DNA from: Tritonibacter aquimaris
GTDB taxonomy: Bacteria > Pseudomonadota > Alphaproteobacteria > Rhodobacterales > Rhodobacteraceae
Length of the DNA: 64,000 nucleotides
Reading direction: 5' to 3'
NCBI RefSeq assembly: GCF_009617595.1
Contig: NZ_WIXK01000009.1
Coordinates: forward strand, 1-64,000
This document shows, in pieces, positions 26,526 to 35,909 of the stretch. The notes under the pieces are model-generated. The model was not told where the DNA came from and did no database searches. It was given only the letters and a program-made list of their open reading frames with translations. Both the position numbers and the translations under genes were made by a program. Position 1 is the first letter of the stretch; the number at the start of each line of letters is the position of its first letter.

Positions 26526-26567
26526 GGTAAATAATAATTACCAGTACTTAGGTAAAGAATATTTACC
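26526..26567. promoter_or_regulatory. Two GGTAA-N7-TTACC palindromes, probable GntR operators
   Basis: The intergenic region 26294-26614 contains two 17-bp inverted repeats with the same arms: GGTAAATAATAATTACC (26526-26542) and GGTAAAGAATATTTACC (26551-26567), 25 bp apart. Size and symmetry suit an FCD-GntR dimer, and the regulator gene is divergent. They lie 48-89 bp upstream of the TRAP binding-protein start, where they could block RNA polymerase. Binding is inferred. Confidence 0.78.
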
Positions 26568-26614
26568 ACTGGCATGGGCTTCAAAACCTGCGCTGAACTT
26601 CTGGAGGAGACATC

Positions 26615-27667
26615 ATGAAAAAGACGCTGGCCTCTGTTGCCATTGCAACAACCGTACTTGCGGCACCTGCCGTGGAAGCTGCTGACAAACTGCTGCTGAA
26701 AACCCCGATTGCGTTCTCGACTGCGCTGCCGGGTCTGGGCTCGCCGATCCCGCGCGTGGCCGAGCAGCTGACCACATTGTCGGGCGGCACGCTGAAGATG
26801 AAAGTGTACGAGCCGGGCAAGCTGGTGCCCCCGTTTGAGATCCTGGATGCGGTATCCTCCGGTAAGATCAACTCGGGCTACACCACCGCTGGCTATTGGG
26901 CGGGTAAAATCCCGGCTGCGCCGCTGTTCTCCGCGGTTCCGTTTGGCCCGGAAGCGGGTGAATACATGGCGTGGCTGTATTACGGCAACGGCATGGATCT
27001 GTACCAGAACATGTATGATCAGGCGGGCTACAACGTCAAAGTTCTGCCCTGTGCCATCATCGCGCCGGAAACCTCTGGCTGGTTTGCAGAAGAAATCAAC
27101 GCCCCCGAAGATCTTGATGGTCTGAAAATGCGCTTCTTTGGCCTGGGTGGCAAAGTGATGCAGAAACTGGGCGTTGCAACCTCGCTGCTGCCGGGTGGTG
27201 AAATCTTCCCGGCGCTGGAAAAAGGTGCGATCGACGCAACCGAGTTCTCCATGCCTGCGATTGATGCGCGTCTTGGCTTCCACAAGCTGGTAAAATTCAA
27301 CTACTTCCCCGGCTGGCACCAGCAGGCGACCGTGTTTGAACTGCTTGTGAACAAAGACGTCTGGAACGAAGCTTCTGATCAGCACAAAGCGATCATCGAA
27401 ACCACCTGTAAGGCGTCGATGGCGGACAGCTTTGCCGAAGGCGAAGCGATCCAGCACGCGGCTTTGATCGACAACGTTGAAAACAACGGTGTTGAGATCA
27501 AACAGTGGAACGAAGACATGCTGAACACCTTCCGCACCACCTGGGAAGAAGTTGCAGCAGAAGAAGCGGCAAATGACGCTTATTTTGCTGAAGTTCTGGC
27601 TGATCTGACCGCGTTCCGCGACGGCTACGCGATCTGGAAAGAAAACGCGTTCCTGCCGCGCAAGTAA
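26615..27667 (+). CDS. TRAP transporter substrate-binding protein (DctP family), probably for lactate
   Basis: The 350-residue precursor starts at ATG 26615 with a GGAGG site and a signal peptide (about 1-23, ending APAVEA). The DctP fold is recognised from LTTLSGGTLKMKVYEPGKLV and from LDGLKMRFFGLGGKVMQKLG with the conserved substrate-contacting Arg in KMRFFG, then GAIDATEFSMPAID. It is the periplasmic receptor for the fused membrane protein downstream. Lactate or another 2-hydroxy acid is inferred from the dehydrogenases in the same operon; 2-oxo or aromatic acids cannot be excluded. Confidence 0.92.
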   Translation: MKKTLASVAIATTVLAAPAVEAADKLLLKTPIAFSTALPGLGSPIPRVAEQLTTLSGGTLKMKVYEPGKLVPPFEILDAVSSGKINSGYTTAGYWAGKIPAAPLFSAVPFGPEAGEYMAWLYYGNGMDLYQNMYDQAGYNVKVLPCAIIAPETSGWFAEEINAPEDLDGLKMRFFGLGGKVMQKLGVATSLLPGGEIFPALEKGAIDATEFSMPAIDARLGFHKLVKFNYFPGWHQQATVFELLVNKDVWNEASDQHKAIIETTCKASMADSFAEGEAIQHAALIDNVENNGVEIKQWNEDMLNTFRTTWEEVAAEEAANDAYFAEVLADLTAFRDGYAIWKENAFLPRK

Positions 27668-27875
27668 GCGGCAACGAACACAGCTCTTTGAGGGGGGAGC
27701 GGGTTTGCTTCCCCCTTTTGCAATTCCTTGAATTCCACTCGAATTGACCGCGGACCGTGGCCTGCGCAGGAGATGATGCGCCCCACCACCGGCCTGAAGC
27801 TTGCACCAAAAGATGCAACGCACATGCGCCGCACCACCGGCAAGATCATCGGGCAGACCACCGACGGAGGAACCA

Positions 27876-29942
27876 ATGACCACACCACAACAGCAAAATG
27901 ATGACATCGTAGATGTCTATGAGCAGATCCAGGAACATGAAGATCGGGATCGACAGCCCATAGCCCTTGCACTTGACGGCTTTGTCAAAGGCGTTGGCAA
28001 AGTGGTTATGTGGGCAAACCTTCTGCTGGTTCTCGCTATCGTGAGCCAGGTGGCGATGCGCTATCTGTTTAATGAAAACTATCCCAAGCTCGACGAGCTG
28101 CAGTGGCATTTCTATGGTCTGGTGACCATGATTGGCGTGTCCTTTGCGCTGGTTACTGACAGCCATGTGCGGGTGGATCTTTTGCATATGCAGCTGAACC
28201 GCCGCAGTCAGCGAGTGATTGAAATCATTGGTATTCTGGCGCTGCTGGTTCCGTTCATCTATCTGATGGTGGATCAGGGCTATGACTATTTCTATGAAAG
28301 CTGGCGGGTGAATGAACGTTCCGACAGCCCCACCGGCCTGCCTGCACGTTGGGCGCTGAAAGCGGTTATTCCGTTCTCCTTTGTCTTGCTGGGTCTGGCT
28401 GCGCTGGCCCGATTGATCCATGACCTGCATGCATTGTTTTCCAATGCCGAAGGGGAGCGCGTGGGCAAGAACCTGCGGGTGGTGTTCTGGGCGCTGTTTG
28501 CCTTTGCGCTGGTGGCAACCGCGCTGACCTTCCTGGTGGAAACCACCGAGGAGAAGCTGGTTATTGCCATGTTCCTGTCGTTTATCGCGCTGCTGTTCAC
28601 CGGCTTTCCGGTGGCCTGGACGCTGGCGGGGATCGGGGTTCTGTACTGCGGGCTTGCCTATCTTTTTGACAATGACCTGATGCTGTGGACCGGGCTGGAA
28701 AGCACCTTTACCGGGCTTGATTATCTGACGCTGGGCGCGGTGGTGAACCGGGTTTATGCCACCATGTCGAATGCGGTTCTGGTGGCGCTGCCGATGTTTA
28801 TCTTTATGGGTCTGATGCTGGATGAATCCGGTGTGGCCGAACGTCTGATGACATCGATGCAGCGTCTGTTTGGCACCGTGCGCGGTGGCCTTGCGATCAC
28901 AGTGACGCTGATTGGGATTATCCTTGCGGCCTCGACCGGGATTATTGGCGCGTCTGTTGTGTTGCTGGGTGTGCTGTCGCTGCCCACCATGATGGAGCAG
29001 AAATACAACCCTTCGCTGGCCGCGGGTGTGGTCTCTGCTTCGGGCACGCTGGGTATTTTGATCCCGCCGTCGATCATGCTGGTGATCATGGCGGATCAAA
29101 TGGCGCTGTCGGTTGGTGATCTGTTTATGGCGGCTGTCTTCCCCGGTGTTCTGATCGGGGGCCTGTATCTGACCTATATCTTTGTGATGGCGCAGGTCAA
29201 AAAGGATCTGGCCCCGCTGCCAGAAGGGGCAAAAGCGCCGGATTGGGCTGCGGTCAAAGACGTGCTGATTGCGGTTTTGCCAACGCTTGCGCTGATCCTG
29301 GCGGTGCTGGGTTCGATCTTTGCCGGTCTGACCACCCCTACCGAGGCCTCTGGCGTGGGCGCATTGGGGGCAACCCTGCTGGCGCTTGGCTATCGTAAGC
29401 TGAGTTTCTCCAAACTGGTGAACGTGCTGAAATCCACCTTTAACACCACGGCCTATATCTTTGCGATCTTCCTGGGTGCGACGGTGTTTTCCTATGTTCT
29501 GCGTGAACTGGGTGGGGATGAGCTGATCGAACACATGATCCAGAGCACCGGCCTTGGCCCCAATGGTACCGTGATTGCCATCCTGCTGTTGGTGTTCCTG
29601 CTGGGCTTTGTGCTCGATTGGATCGAAATCACCCTGATCGTGCTGCCGCTGATGCGTCCGATCATCAATGGTCTGGGTCTGGATATTCCTGGCTTTGAAG
29701 CCATCGATGAGCCGTCGCTGCTGTGGTTTGTCATCCTTGTTGCCGTAACGTTGCAGACGAGCTTCTTGACGCCGCCGGTTGGATTTGCGCTGTTCTATCT
29801 CAAAGGTGTGTGCCCGCCGGAAATCAAGCTGATGGATATCTACAAAGGTATCATCCCGTTTGTGCTCCTGCAGCTGACCGGTCTTGCCATGGTGTTCCTG
29901 TGGCCCGCGTTGGCGACCTGGCTGCCATCTGTTGCTTATTAA
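27876..29942 (+). CDS. TRAP transporter fused small and large membrane subunits (DctQM)
   Basis: The 688-residue protein starts at ATG 27876 behind GGAGG. The N-terminal third (about 30-200) is a DctQ-like domain with four helices and the motif YLFNENYPKLDELQWHFYGL. The rest is DctM with about twelve helices, including ASTGIIGASVVLLGVLSLP and the SGTLGILIPPSIMLVI pore signature. DctQ-DctM fusions are a known TRAP form. It imports the ligand of the upstream binding protein using the sodium gradient. A conserved-looking 208-bp leader separates it from the binding-protein gene. Confidence 0.93.
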   Translation: MTTPQQQNDDIVDVYEQIQEHEDRDRQPIALALDGFVKGVGKVVMWANLLLVLAIVSQVAMRYLFNENYPKLDELQWHFYGLVTMIGVSFALVTDSHVRVDLLHMQLNRRSQRVIEIIGILALLVPFIYLMVDQGYDYFYESWRVNERSDSPTGLPARWALKAVIPFSFVLLGLAALARLIHDLHALFSNAEGERVGKNLRVVFWALFAFALVATALTFLVETTEEKLVIAMFLSFIALLFTGFPVAWTLAGIGVLYCGLAYLFDNDLMLWTGLESTFTGLDYLTLGAVVNRVYATMSNAVLVALPMFIFMGLMLDESGVAERLMTSMQRLFGTVRGGLAITVTLIGIILAASTGIIGASVVLLGVLSLPTMMEQKYNPSLAAGVVSASGTLGILIPPSIMLVIMADQMALSVGDLFMAAVFPGVLIGGLYLTYIFVMAQVKKDLAPLPEGAKAPDWAAVKDVLIAVLPTLALILAVLGSIFAGLTTPTEASGVGALGATLLALGYRKLSFSKLVNVLKSTFNTTAYIFAIFLGATVFSYVLRELGGDELIEHMIQSTGLGPNGTVIAILLLVFLLGFVLDWIEITLIVLPLMRPIINGLGLDIPGFEAIDEPSLLWFVILVAVTLQTSFLTPPVGFALFYLKGVCPPEIKLMDIYKGIIPFVLLQLTGLAMVFLWPALATWLPSVAY

Positions 29943-29957
29943 GCTGGAGTTCCATCA

Positions 29958-31103
29958 ATGAGACTGAGCGATTGCCATAATTTCCAGGATTTTCGCAAAC
30001 TGGCGCAGAAGCGCCTGCCTGGCCCCATCTTTAACTATATCGATGGGGCAGCAGACGATGAGGTGACTTACCGCGAAAACACGGCCTCCTTTGATCGCTG
30101 CGATCTGCTGCCATCGGTGCTGCAGGGCGTGAATGAGGTGGATATGTCGGTGACGGTGATGGGGCAAAAGCTCGATATGCCGATCTACTGTTCGCCCACT
30201 GCATTGCAGCGCCTGTTCCACCATGATGGGGAGCGCGCTGTGGGGGCGGCGGCCGAAAAATTCGGCACCATGTTTGGCGTGTCCTCTTTGGGGACTGTCA
30301 GCCTGGAAGAGATGCGCAAGAAACATAAGACGCCGCAGGTATATCAGTTCTATTTCCACAAGGATCGTGGCCTCAACAAAGCCATGATGCAGCGCGCCAA
30401 AGAGGCGGGGGTGGATGTGATGATGCTGACGGTCGACAGCATCACCGGCGGCAACCGGGAACGGGATCTGCGCACCGGCTTTTCCATTCCGTTCAAGCTG
30501 ACGCTTGGCGGTATGATCCAATTTGCCATCCGGCCGATGTGGGGCATCAACTATGTGACCCATGAGAAGTTCTCATTGCCGCAGCTGGATGAGTTTGTGG
30601 ATATGAGCGGCGGCGCCAGTTCCATCGGCGGCTATTTCAGCGAGATGCTGGATCCGTCGATGAATTGGGATGATGTGGCTGAGATGGTGCGCGACTGGGA
30701 TGGGCAGTTCTGCCTGAAGGGTGTGATGACCGCCGAGGATGCGCGCCGCGCCGTCGACATTGGTTGCACCGGTATTGTGCTGTCAAACCACGGTGGGCGG
30801 CAGCTCGACGGGTCGCGCACGCCGTTTGATCAGTTGAAAGAGATCGTCGACGAAGTGGGCGATGAGATTGATGTGATCATGGACAGTGGCATTCAGCGCG
30901 GCACCCATGTGCTCAAGGCGCTGTCGCTGGGCGCCAAAGCTGTGGGCGGTGGGCGGTTCTACCTCTATCCGCTGGCGGCGGCAGGTCAGCCCGGCGTGGA
31001 ACGGGCCTTGGGGTTGATGCGTGCGGAGATTGAGCGTGGCATGAAGCTGATGGGTGTGAAGCGGGTCGACCAGCTGACACCAGAAAATCTGCGGTTTCGC
31101 TAA
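29958..31103 (+). CDS. lldD: FMN-dependent alpha-hydroxyacid dehydrogenase, L-lactate dehydrogenase type
   Basis: The 381-residue protein has the family hallmarks: an N-terminal FMN-domain start (RLPGPIFNYIDGAADDEVTY), LTVDSITGGNRERD with substrate-binding residues, the catalytic His and Arg in VLSNHGGRQLDGS, and IMDSGIQRGTHVLKALSLGA in the phosphate-binding region. It oxidises L-lactate (or a related 2-hydroxyacid) to pyruvate and passes electrons to quinone. It starts 15 bp behind the TRAP membrane gene and is followed 12 bp later by the D-lactate enzyme. The symbol rests on family and context. Confidence 0.88.
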   Translation: MRLSDCHNFQDFRKLAQKRLPGPIFNYIDGAADDEVTYRENTASFDRCDLLPSVLQGVNEVDMSVTVMGQKLDMPIYCSPTALQRLFHHDGERAVGAAAEKFGTMFGVSSLGTVSLEEMRKKHKTPQVYQFYFHKDRGLNKAMMQRAKEAGVDVMMLTVDSITGGNRERDLRTGFSIPFKLTLGGMIQFAIRPMWGINYVTHEKFSLPQLDEFVDMSGGASSIGGYFSEMLDPSMNWDDVAEMVRDWDGQFCLKGVMTAEDARRAVDIGCTGIVLSNHGGRQLDGSRTPFDQLKEIVDEVGDEIDVIMDSGIQRGTHVLKALSLGAKAVGGGRFYLYPLAAAGQPGVERALGLMRAEIERGMKLMGVKRVDQLTPENLRFR

Positions 31104-31115
31104 CAAGAGGGCGCT

Positions 31116-32792
31116 ATGACTGATCAAGATCTTATCCAGGACTTTCAAAGGATTGTCGGCCGCCGCAATGTGTTGACCCATGAAAGCGCAACCCGCCCGT
31201 TTCGTCTGGGCTTTCGCTCAGGCGAGGGGGATGCGCTGGCGGTGGTGCAGCCGGGCACCCTGTTGGAGCAATGGCAGGTGGTGAAAGCCTGCGTTGCCGC
31301 CGATAAGATCGTGATCATGCAGGCGGCCAACACGGGCCTTACCGAAGGATCCACCCCAAAGGGCACCTATGATCGCGGTGTGGTTTTGATCAACACCCGG
31401 CGTCTGGATGGGCTGCAGCTGATCAATGACGGCGCGCAGGTGATCAGCTTTCCGGGGGCGACGTTGTTTTCGCTGGAAAAACTGCTGGCACCATTGAAAC
31501 GCCTGCCACATTCGGTGATTGGCAGTACCAGCATTGGATCCACCGTGGTGGGTGGCGTGTGCAACAATTCCGGCGGCTCGCTGGTGGAACGTGGCCCGGC
31601 CTATACTGAGCTTGCGCTGTTTGGTCAGATCAACGCTGAGGGTGAGCTGGAGCTGGTGAACCACCTTGGCATTGAGCTGGGTGACAGCCCGGAAGAGATC
31701 CTGACCAACCTGCAAGAGGGGCGTCTGGGCGAGATCATCAATGATGAGCGCAAGGCCTCTGACAGCAACTATGTTGAGCTGGTGCGTGATTTTAAGGCCG
31801 ATACGCCCTCGCGCTATAATGCGGATAAAAACCGTCTCTATGAGGTCTCGGGCTGTGGCGGCAAGCTGATTGTCTTTGCGGTGCGCCTGGATACGTTTGA
31901 AGACTATAAATCCACCGGCACGTTTTATGTGGGCACCAAAGACACCACAGAGCTTACAAAGATCCGTCACCGCATTCTGGGTGAGTTTGAAACCCTGCCG
32001 GTGAGCGCGGAATATCTGCATGAAGAAGCGTTTGATATTGCAGATAAATACGGCAAGGATACGCTGATCCTGATCGACAAGCTTGGCACTGATCGGCTGC
32101 CTGCGCTGTTTGCCCTAAAAGGCGCGGTGGATGCGCGGCTGGCAAAAGTTCCGTTTATGGGCAATTTCACCGATCGGTTTATGCAGTTCCTCGGCAGGCT
32201 CTGGCCCGATATGCTGCCTGCCAAGATGCGCGATTATCGCGCCAAATATCCGCATCATCTGATCATCAAAGCCCATGACGGCGGCATTGATGAAACCCGT
32301 GCCATGCTCAAGGAAATGCAGGCGACAGGTGGGATTGAGTTCTTTGAATGCACTCCGCGCGAAGCAAAACTGGCGGGGCTGCACCGGTTTGCGGCGGCGG
32401 GGGCGGGTGCGCGCTATATGGCGGTGCATCGCAGTGAGGTCGAAGACATTCTGGCGCTGGATATTGCCCTCAGACGCAATGATGAGGATTGGTTTGAAAA
32501 CCTGCCCTCTGAGATCAGCGATCATCTGGTGCACAGCATTCTTTATGGCCATTTCATGTGCCATGTGATGCATCAGGATTATGTGGTCAAAAAAGGTTCA
32601 GACCCCAAAAAGGTCAAAGCGATGATGCTTGAGATCATGGACCAGCGCGGGGCGGAATACCCGTCGGAACATAACGTGGGTCATCTTTATGCAGCCAAGC
32701 CGGATCTGGCGGAGTTCTATAAATCGGTTGATCCCACCAACAGCATCAACCCAGGGATCGGGAAGATGTCGCGCAGAAAAAACTACCAATAA
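31116..32792 (+). CDS. dld: D-lactate dehydrogenase (quinone), FAD-dependent, Dld type
   Basis: The 558-residue protein is close in length to E. coli Dld (571). The PCMH-type FAD domain shows ANTGLTEGSTPKGTYDRG and GGVCNNSGGSLVERGPAYTE. The long C-terminal part, including KVPFMGNFTDRFMQFLGRL and PSEHNVGHLYAAKPDL, corresponds to the Dld membrane-binding and cap regions. It oxidises D-lactate to pyruvate at the membrane. As the last gene of the TRAP-lldD operon it lets the cell use both lactate isomers. A strong terminator follows. Confidence 0.93.
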   Translation: MTDQDLIQDFQRIVGRRNVLTHESATRPFRLGFRSGEGDALAVVQPGTLLEQWQVVKACVAADKIVIMQAANTGLTEGSTPKGTYDRGVVLINTRRLDGLQLINDGAQVISFPGATLFSLEKLLAPLKRLPHSVIGSTSIGSTVVGGVCNNSGGSLVERGPAYTELALFGQINAEGELELVNHLGIELGDSPEEILTNLQEGRLGEIINDERKASDSNYVELVRDFKADTPSRYNADKNRLYEVSGCGGKLIVFAVRLDTFEDYKSTGTFYVGTKDTTELTKIRHRILGEFETLPVSAEYLHEEAFDIADKYGKDTLILIDKLGTDRLPALFALKGAVDARLAKVPFMGNFTDRFMQFLGRLWPDMLPAKMRDYRAKYPHHLIIKAHDGGIDETRAMLKEMQATGGIEFFECTPREAKLAGLHRFAAAGAGARYMAVHRSEVEDILALDIALRRNDEDWFENLPSEISDHLVHSILYGHFMCHVMHQDYVVKKGSDPKKVKAMMLEIMDQRGAEYPSEHNVGHLYAAKPDLAEFYKSVDPTNSINPGIGKMSRRKNYQ

Positions 32793-32810
32793 AGCGAGAT
32801 CTGTTGATGT

Positions 32811-32841
32811 AAAAAGGGCGCCCGTTGCGGCGCCCTTTTTT
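32811..32841 (+). terminator. Rho-independent terminator of the lactate operon
   Basis: AAAAAGGGCGCC (32811-32822), a six-base loop, and GGCGCCCTTTTTT (32829-32841) form a GC-rich hairpin with flanking A and T runs. It sits between dld and the convergent RND pump gene and can work in both directions. Confidence 0.93.
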
Positions 32842-32845
32842 GATT

Positions 32846-35800
32846 TTATGCAGCTTGTGCAGCAGCGCGTTGCCTGCGGTCTTCGCGGGCAAAGAAGATC
32901 ATGTAAAACACCGGCGCTGCAATCATCGTGAGGATGGTGGCAAAGGCCAGACCACCCATGATGGTGGCCGCCATCGACACAAAGAACGCATCACTGATCA
33001 GCGGGGCCATGCCAAGGATCGTGGTCAACGCTGCCAGCATTACCGGGCGCAGACGGGAGACCGAGGCCGTGACAATGGCATCGCGCAGATCGTCCGTGCT
33101 TTCGCCGCGCTGGATGTCGATTTCCTCAACCAGAACAATGCCGTTTTTGATCAGCATGCCCGAGAGGCTGAGAAGCCCCAAGAGCGCGGTAAAGGTGAAC
33201 GGCAGCCCGGTTCCCATCAGTGCAAGAACCACGCCGTTTACGCTCATCGGGACCAGCAGCCAGATGATGATCGGCTGGCGCAGCGCGTTAAAGAGCACCA
33301 CCGAGATCAACACCATCACCAAAAGCGACAGCGGCAGCTGTTTGCCAAGGGATGCGTTGGCGTCGGAGGAGTTTTCATGCTCACCGCCCCATTCCATCAG
33401 ATAGCCGGGGGGCAGTTCGATGGCTTCGACGTTTTTATGCACCGCATTCCACACGGTTGCGGCGGTCACATCGGGGGTGATGTCGGCACCAACCGTCAGC
33501 GTATAGACCCGGTTGCGGCGCTGAACCTGGGTGTTTTCCACCTCATAAGACAGGCCGTCGAGCATCTGCTCAACCGGGACCCAATCCCCTGCGGCGCTGG
33601 AGAAGACCACCTGATTCATCAGGTTGTCGGGCTCTTCCGGGGCCTGGCGCAGCACAATCGGGATCTGGCGTTCGCGTTCGCGGAACTGGCCGGTGGTAAC
33701 GCCGGTGGTGCCAAAGGTGAACGCGCCTGCGATGTCTTCGCGGGTGACACCCGCGGTTTGGGCGCGGTCGGTGGCGTAGATCGGTTTGAGCACAAGTTCC
33801 TGTTCGCGCCAGTCATGACGCAGGTTGCGCAGCTTGTCCGATGAGGCCGCGAGCTCGGTCATGGCCTGATCCGCCAGCGCGCGCAGCACCTTGGGATCGG
33901 GGCCTGAAAAACGGACCTCGATCTGGGCACCACCACCGGGGCCAAACACCAGCCGTTCGGTGCGAAACTCACCTTCGGGGTAGGCGGCTTTGCCAAAGGC
34001 ATCAAAGTCGGCGCGCAGCGCAGGGATGTCTGCAAGCGTGCGAGTGCGGATGATCAGATGCCCGTAGCTGGGATTGCCCTGCTGGGCTCCGTATGTCAGC
34101 AGGAAGCGGGTTGCGCCACGTCCGGCAAAGGCTGAGACATCCACCACTTCTTCGCGGGTTTGCAGCCAGTTTTCAAAGGTCTCCAGATGGCGGGAGGTGG
34201 TTTCAATCGATGTTCCCTGCGGCAGTTTATAATGCAGGAAGAAGATCGGCGTGTTTGAATCCGGGAAGAACTGCTGACGCAGCTGGCCAAAGCCAACAAA
34301 CGACAGCGCAGTCACGCCCACAAGGGCCGCGACCACCAGCCAGCGCAATCTGAGCGCTGCGCGCAGGATATTGGCGTATGCGCGAAACAGCAGTGAGCCA
34401 TAGGCGTCATCTGCATCGCCACTGCCCTGTTTAAAGAAGTAATGCCCCAGCAGCGGCGTTGCCGTCAGCGCCAGTACCCAGCTGAGCAGCAGCGACATGG
34501 CAATCACCGCAAACAGCGAGAACAGGAATTCACCGGTGGAATCCGGGCTGAGACCAATACCAGCAAAGGCCATGATGCCAATGACGGTTGCCCCCAAAAG
34601 CGGGATCTGGCTTTTTGCGGAAGCTTCAGTGGCGGCCTCGCGCGAGGTTTTGCCCCGATGCATGGCGATCTGCATGCCTTCGGCAACCACAATGGCGTTA
34701 TCAACCAGCATCCCCATGGCGATGATCAGCGCGCCCAGCGAGATCCGTTCCATTTCAATGGAAAACAGCGCCATGAACAAAAGCGTGCCGACAACGGTAA
34801 GGAGCAGCGTGGTGCCCACAACAACAGCGGCGCGCCAGCCCATAAAGAGCGCCAGTACCACCACTACAATAGAGACCGACATGGCGAGGTTTACCAGGAA
34901 GGCATTTGAGGATTCATCCACCACCACATGTTGCTGGTAGATTGGCTGCAGCTCAACGCCGTAGGGCAGCACGCTGTCGAGCGCGGCAAGTTTGGCGTCG
35001 ACCCGGTTGCCCACATCAACGATGTTTTCATCCGCAATGCCTGAAATCCCGATGGTAAAGGCTTCGGTGCCATTGTGGCGAATAAGCAGCGAGGGATCAT
35101 CCGTGCGGCCGCGCCAGACATGGGCGATATCGGTGATTTTGATGGTTTCGCCCTGCGAGCCCACGGTGAGGCCTGCAATTTCCGACACGGAATCGCTGCC
35201 TTCGGGTGTGGTGATGCGGATCTTGGCATCGCCCGGTTCAAAATCACCCGCAGGTGTTACTGAGTTCGAGGTGGAGATTGCATTGGCAATTGCCTGGGAC
35301 GAGATGCCCAGGTTGGTTGCAATTGACATGCGGGGTTCAACATAGATCGCCTCGTCGCGGATGCCTGCGATTTCCACATCGGCGACCCCGTCCACCGTGA
35401 GCAGTTCGCGCCGCAGATAGGTGGAGAGCTCGTAGATTTCCGCGTCTGAGAACCCGGGCGTCGTCACCGCGTAAAAGATCCCATAAACATCGCCAAAACG
35501 GTCGTTGACCTGCGGCTGGCCCGCGCCTTCGGGCAGGGCGCGGGCAGCATCGCGCACTTCGGCGCGCAGGCTGGTCCAGATCTGTGGCAGCTCATCGCCT
35601 GCGTAGGTGTCTTTGAATTCCACACCGATGCGGGACATGCCGGGGCGGTTGGTGGAGGTGATCTCTTTCACTTCCTCCATCTTCTGGATCGCGGATTCCA
35701 GCGGTTCTGAAACCTCAAGCGCGACCTGTTCGGCGCTGGCGCCGGGGTAGGGGGTGAAAACAACCACTTCTTTGATGGTAAAGGCCGGGTCTTCCAGCCG

Positions 35801-35899
35801 ACCCAGCGACATGAAGCCCCAGATCCCACCCAGAAGGGCAATGAGCATGATCAGCCAAGTATACAGTGGCCGGTCGATTGAGGTGCGTGCAATATCCAT
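32846..35899 (-). CDS. RND-family efflux pump inner membrane transporter (HAE1 type)
   Basis: The 1017-residue protein has the duplicated RND layout: twelve helices with two large periplasmic loops. Typical segments are FTPYPGASAEQVALEVSEPL near the start, GMLVDNAIVVAEGMQIAMHR in helix 4 with the proton-relay Asp, and MLIKNGIVLVEEID in the second half. Substrates are probably lipophilic or toxic compounds. The fusion-protein gene starts the operon 10 bp upstream. There is no outer-membrane factor or dedicated regulator nearby, so it likely shares a TolC-type channel. Confidence 0.93.
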   Translation of the reverse strand: MDIARTSIDRPLYTWLIMLIALLGGIWGFMSLGRLEDPAFTIKEVVVFTPYPGASAEQVALEVSEPLESAIQKMEEVKEITSTNRPGMSRIGVEFKDTYAGDELPQIWTSLRAEVRDAARALPEGAGQPQVNDRFGDVYGIFYAVTTPGFSDAEIYELSTYLRRELLTVDGVADVEIAGIRDEAIYVEPRMSIATNLGISSQAIANAISTSNSVTPAGDFEPGDAKIRITTPEGSDSVSEIAGLTVGSQGETIKITDIAHVWRGRTDDPSLLIRHNGTEAFTIGISGIADENIVDVGNRVDAKLAALDSVLPYGVELQPIYQQHVVVDESSNAFLVNLAMSVSIVVVVLALFMGWRAAVVVGTTLLLTVVGTLLFMALFSIEMERISLGALIIAMGMLVDNAIVVAEGMQIAMHRGKTSREAATEASAKSQIPLLGATVIGIMAFAGIGLSPDSTGEFLFSLFAVIAMSLLLSWVLALTATPLLGHYFFKQGSGDADDAYGSLLFRAYANILRAALRLRWLVVAALVGVTALSFVGFGQLRQQFFPDSNTPIFFLHYKLPQGTSIETTSRHLETFENWLQTREEVVDVSAFAGRGATRFLLTYGAQQGNPSYGHLIIRTRTLADIPALRADFDAFGKAAYPEGEFRTERLVFGPGGGAQIEVRFSGPDPKVLRALADQAMTELAASSDKLRNLRHDWREQELVLKPIYATDRAQTAGVTREDIAGAFTFGTTGVTTGQFRERERQIPIVLRQAPEEPDNLMNQVVFSSAAGDWVPVEQMLDGLSYEVENTQVQRRNRVYTLTVGADITPDVTAATVWNAVHKNVEAIELPPGYLMEWGGEHENSSDANASLGKQLPLSLLVMVLISVVLFNALRQPIIIWLLVPMSVNGVVLALMGTGLPFTFTALLGLLSLSGMLIKNGIVLVEEIDIQRGESTDDLRDAIVTASVSRLRPVMLAALTTILGMAPLISDAFFVSMAATIMGGLAFATILTMIAAPVFYMIFFAREDRRQRAAAQAA

Positions 35900-35909
35900 C
35901 GCTCAGACC

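Noticed and set aside
27846-29534. A 562-codon open frame antisense to the TRAP membrane gene
   Set aside because: It is His/Gln/Arg-rich with no domain and mirrors the codon bias of the clearly coding strand, so it is a shadow frame.
32825-33844. A 339-codon open frame antisense to the RND pump
   Set aside because: Composition is low-complexity and charged, with no homology features; the opposite strand is a certain RND transporter.
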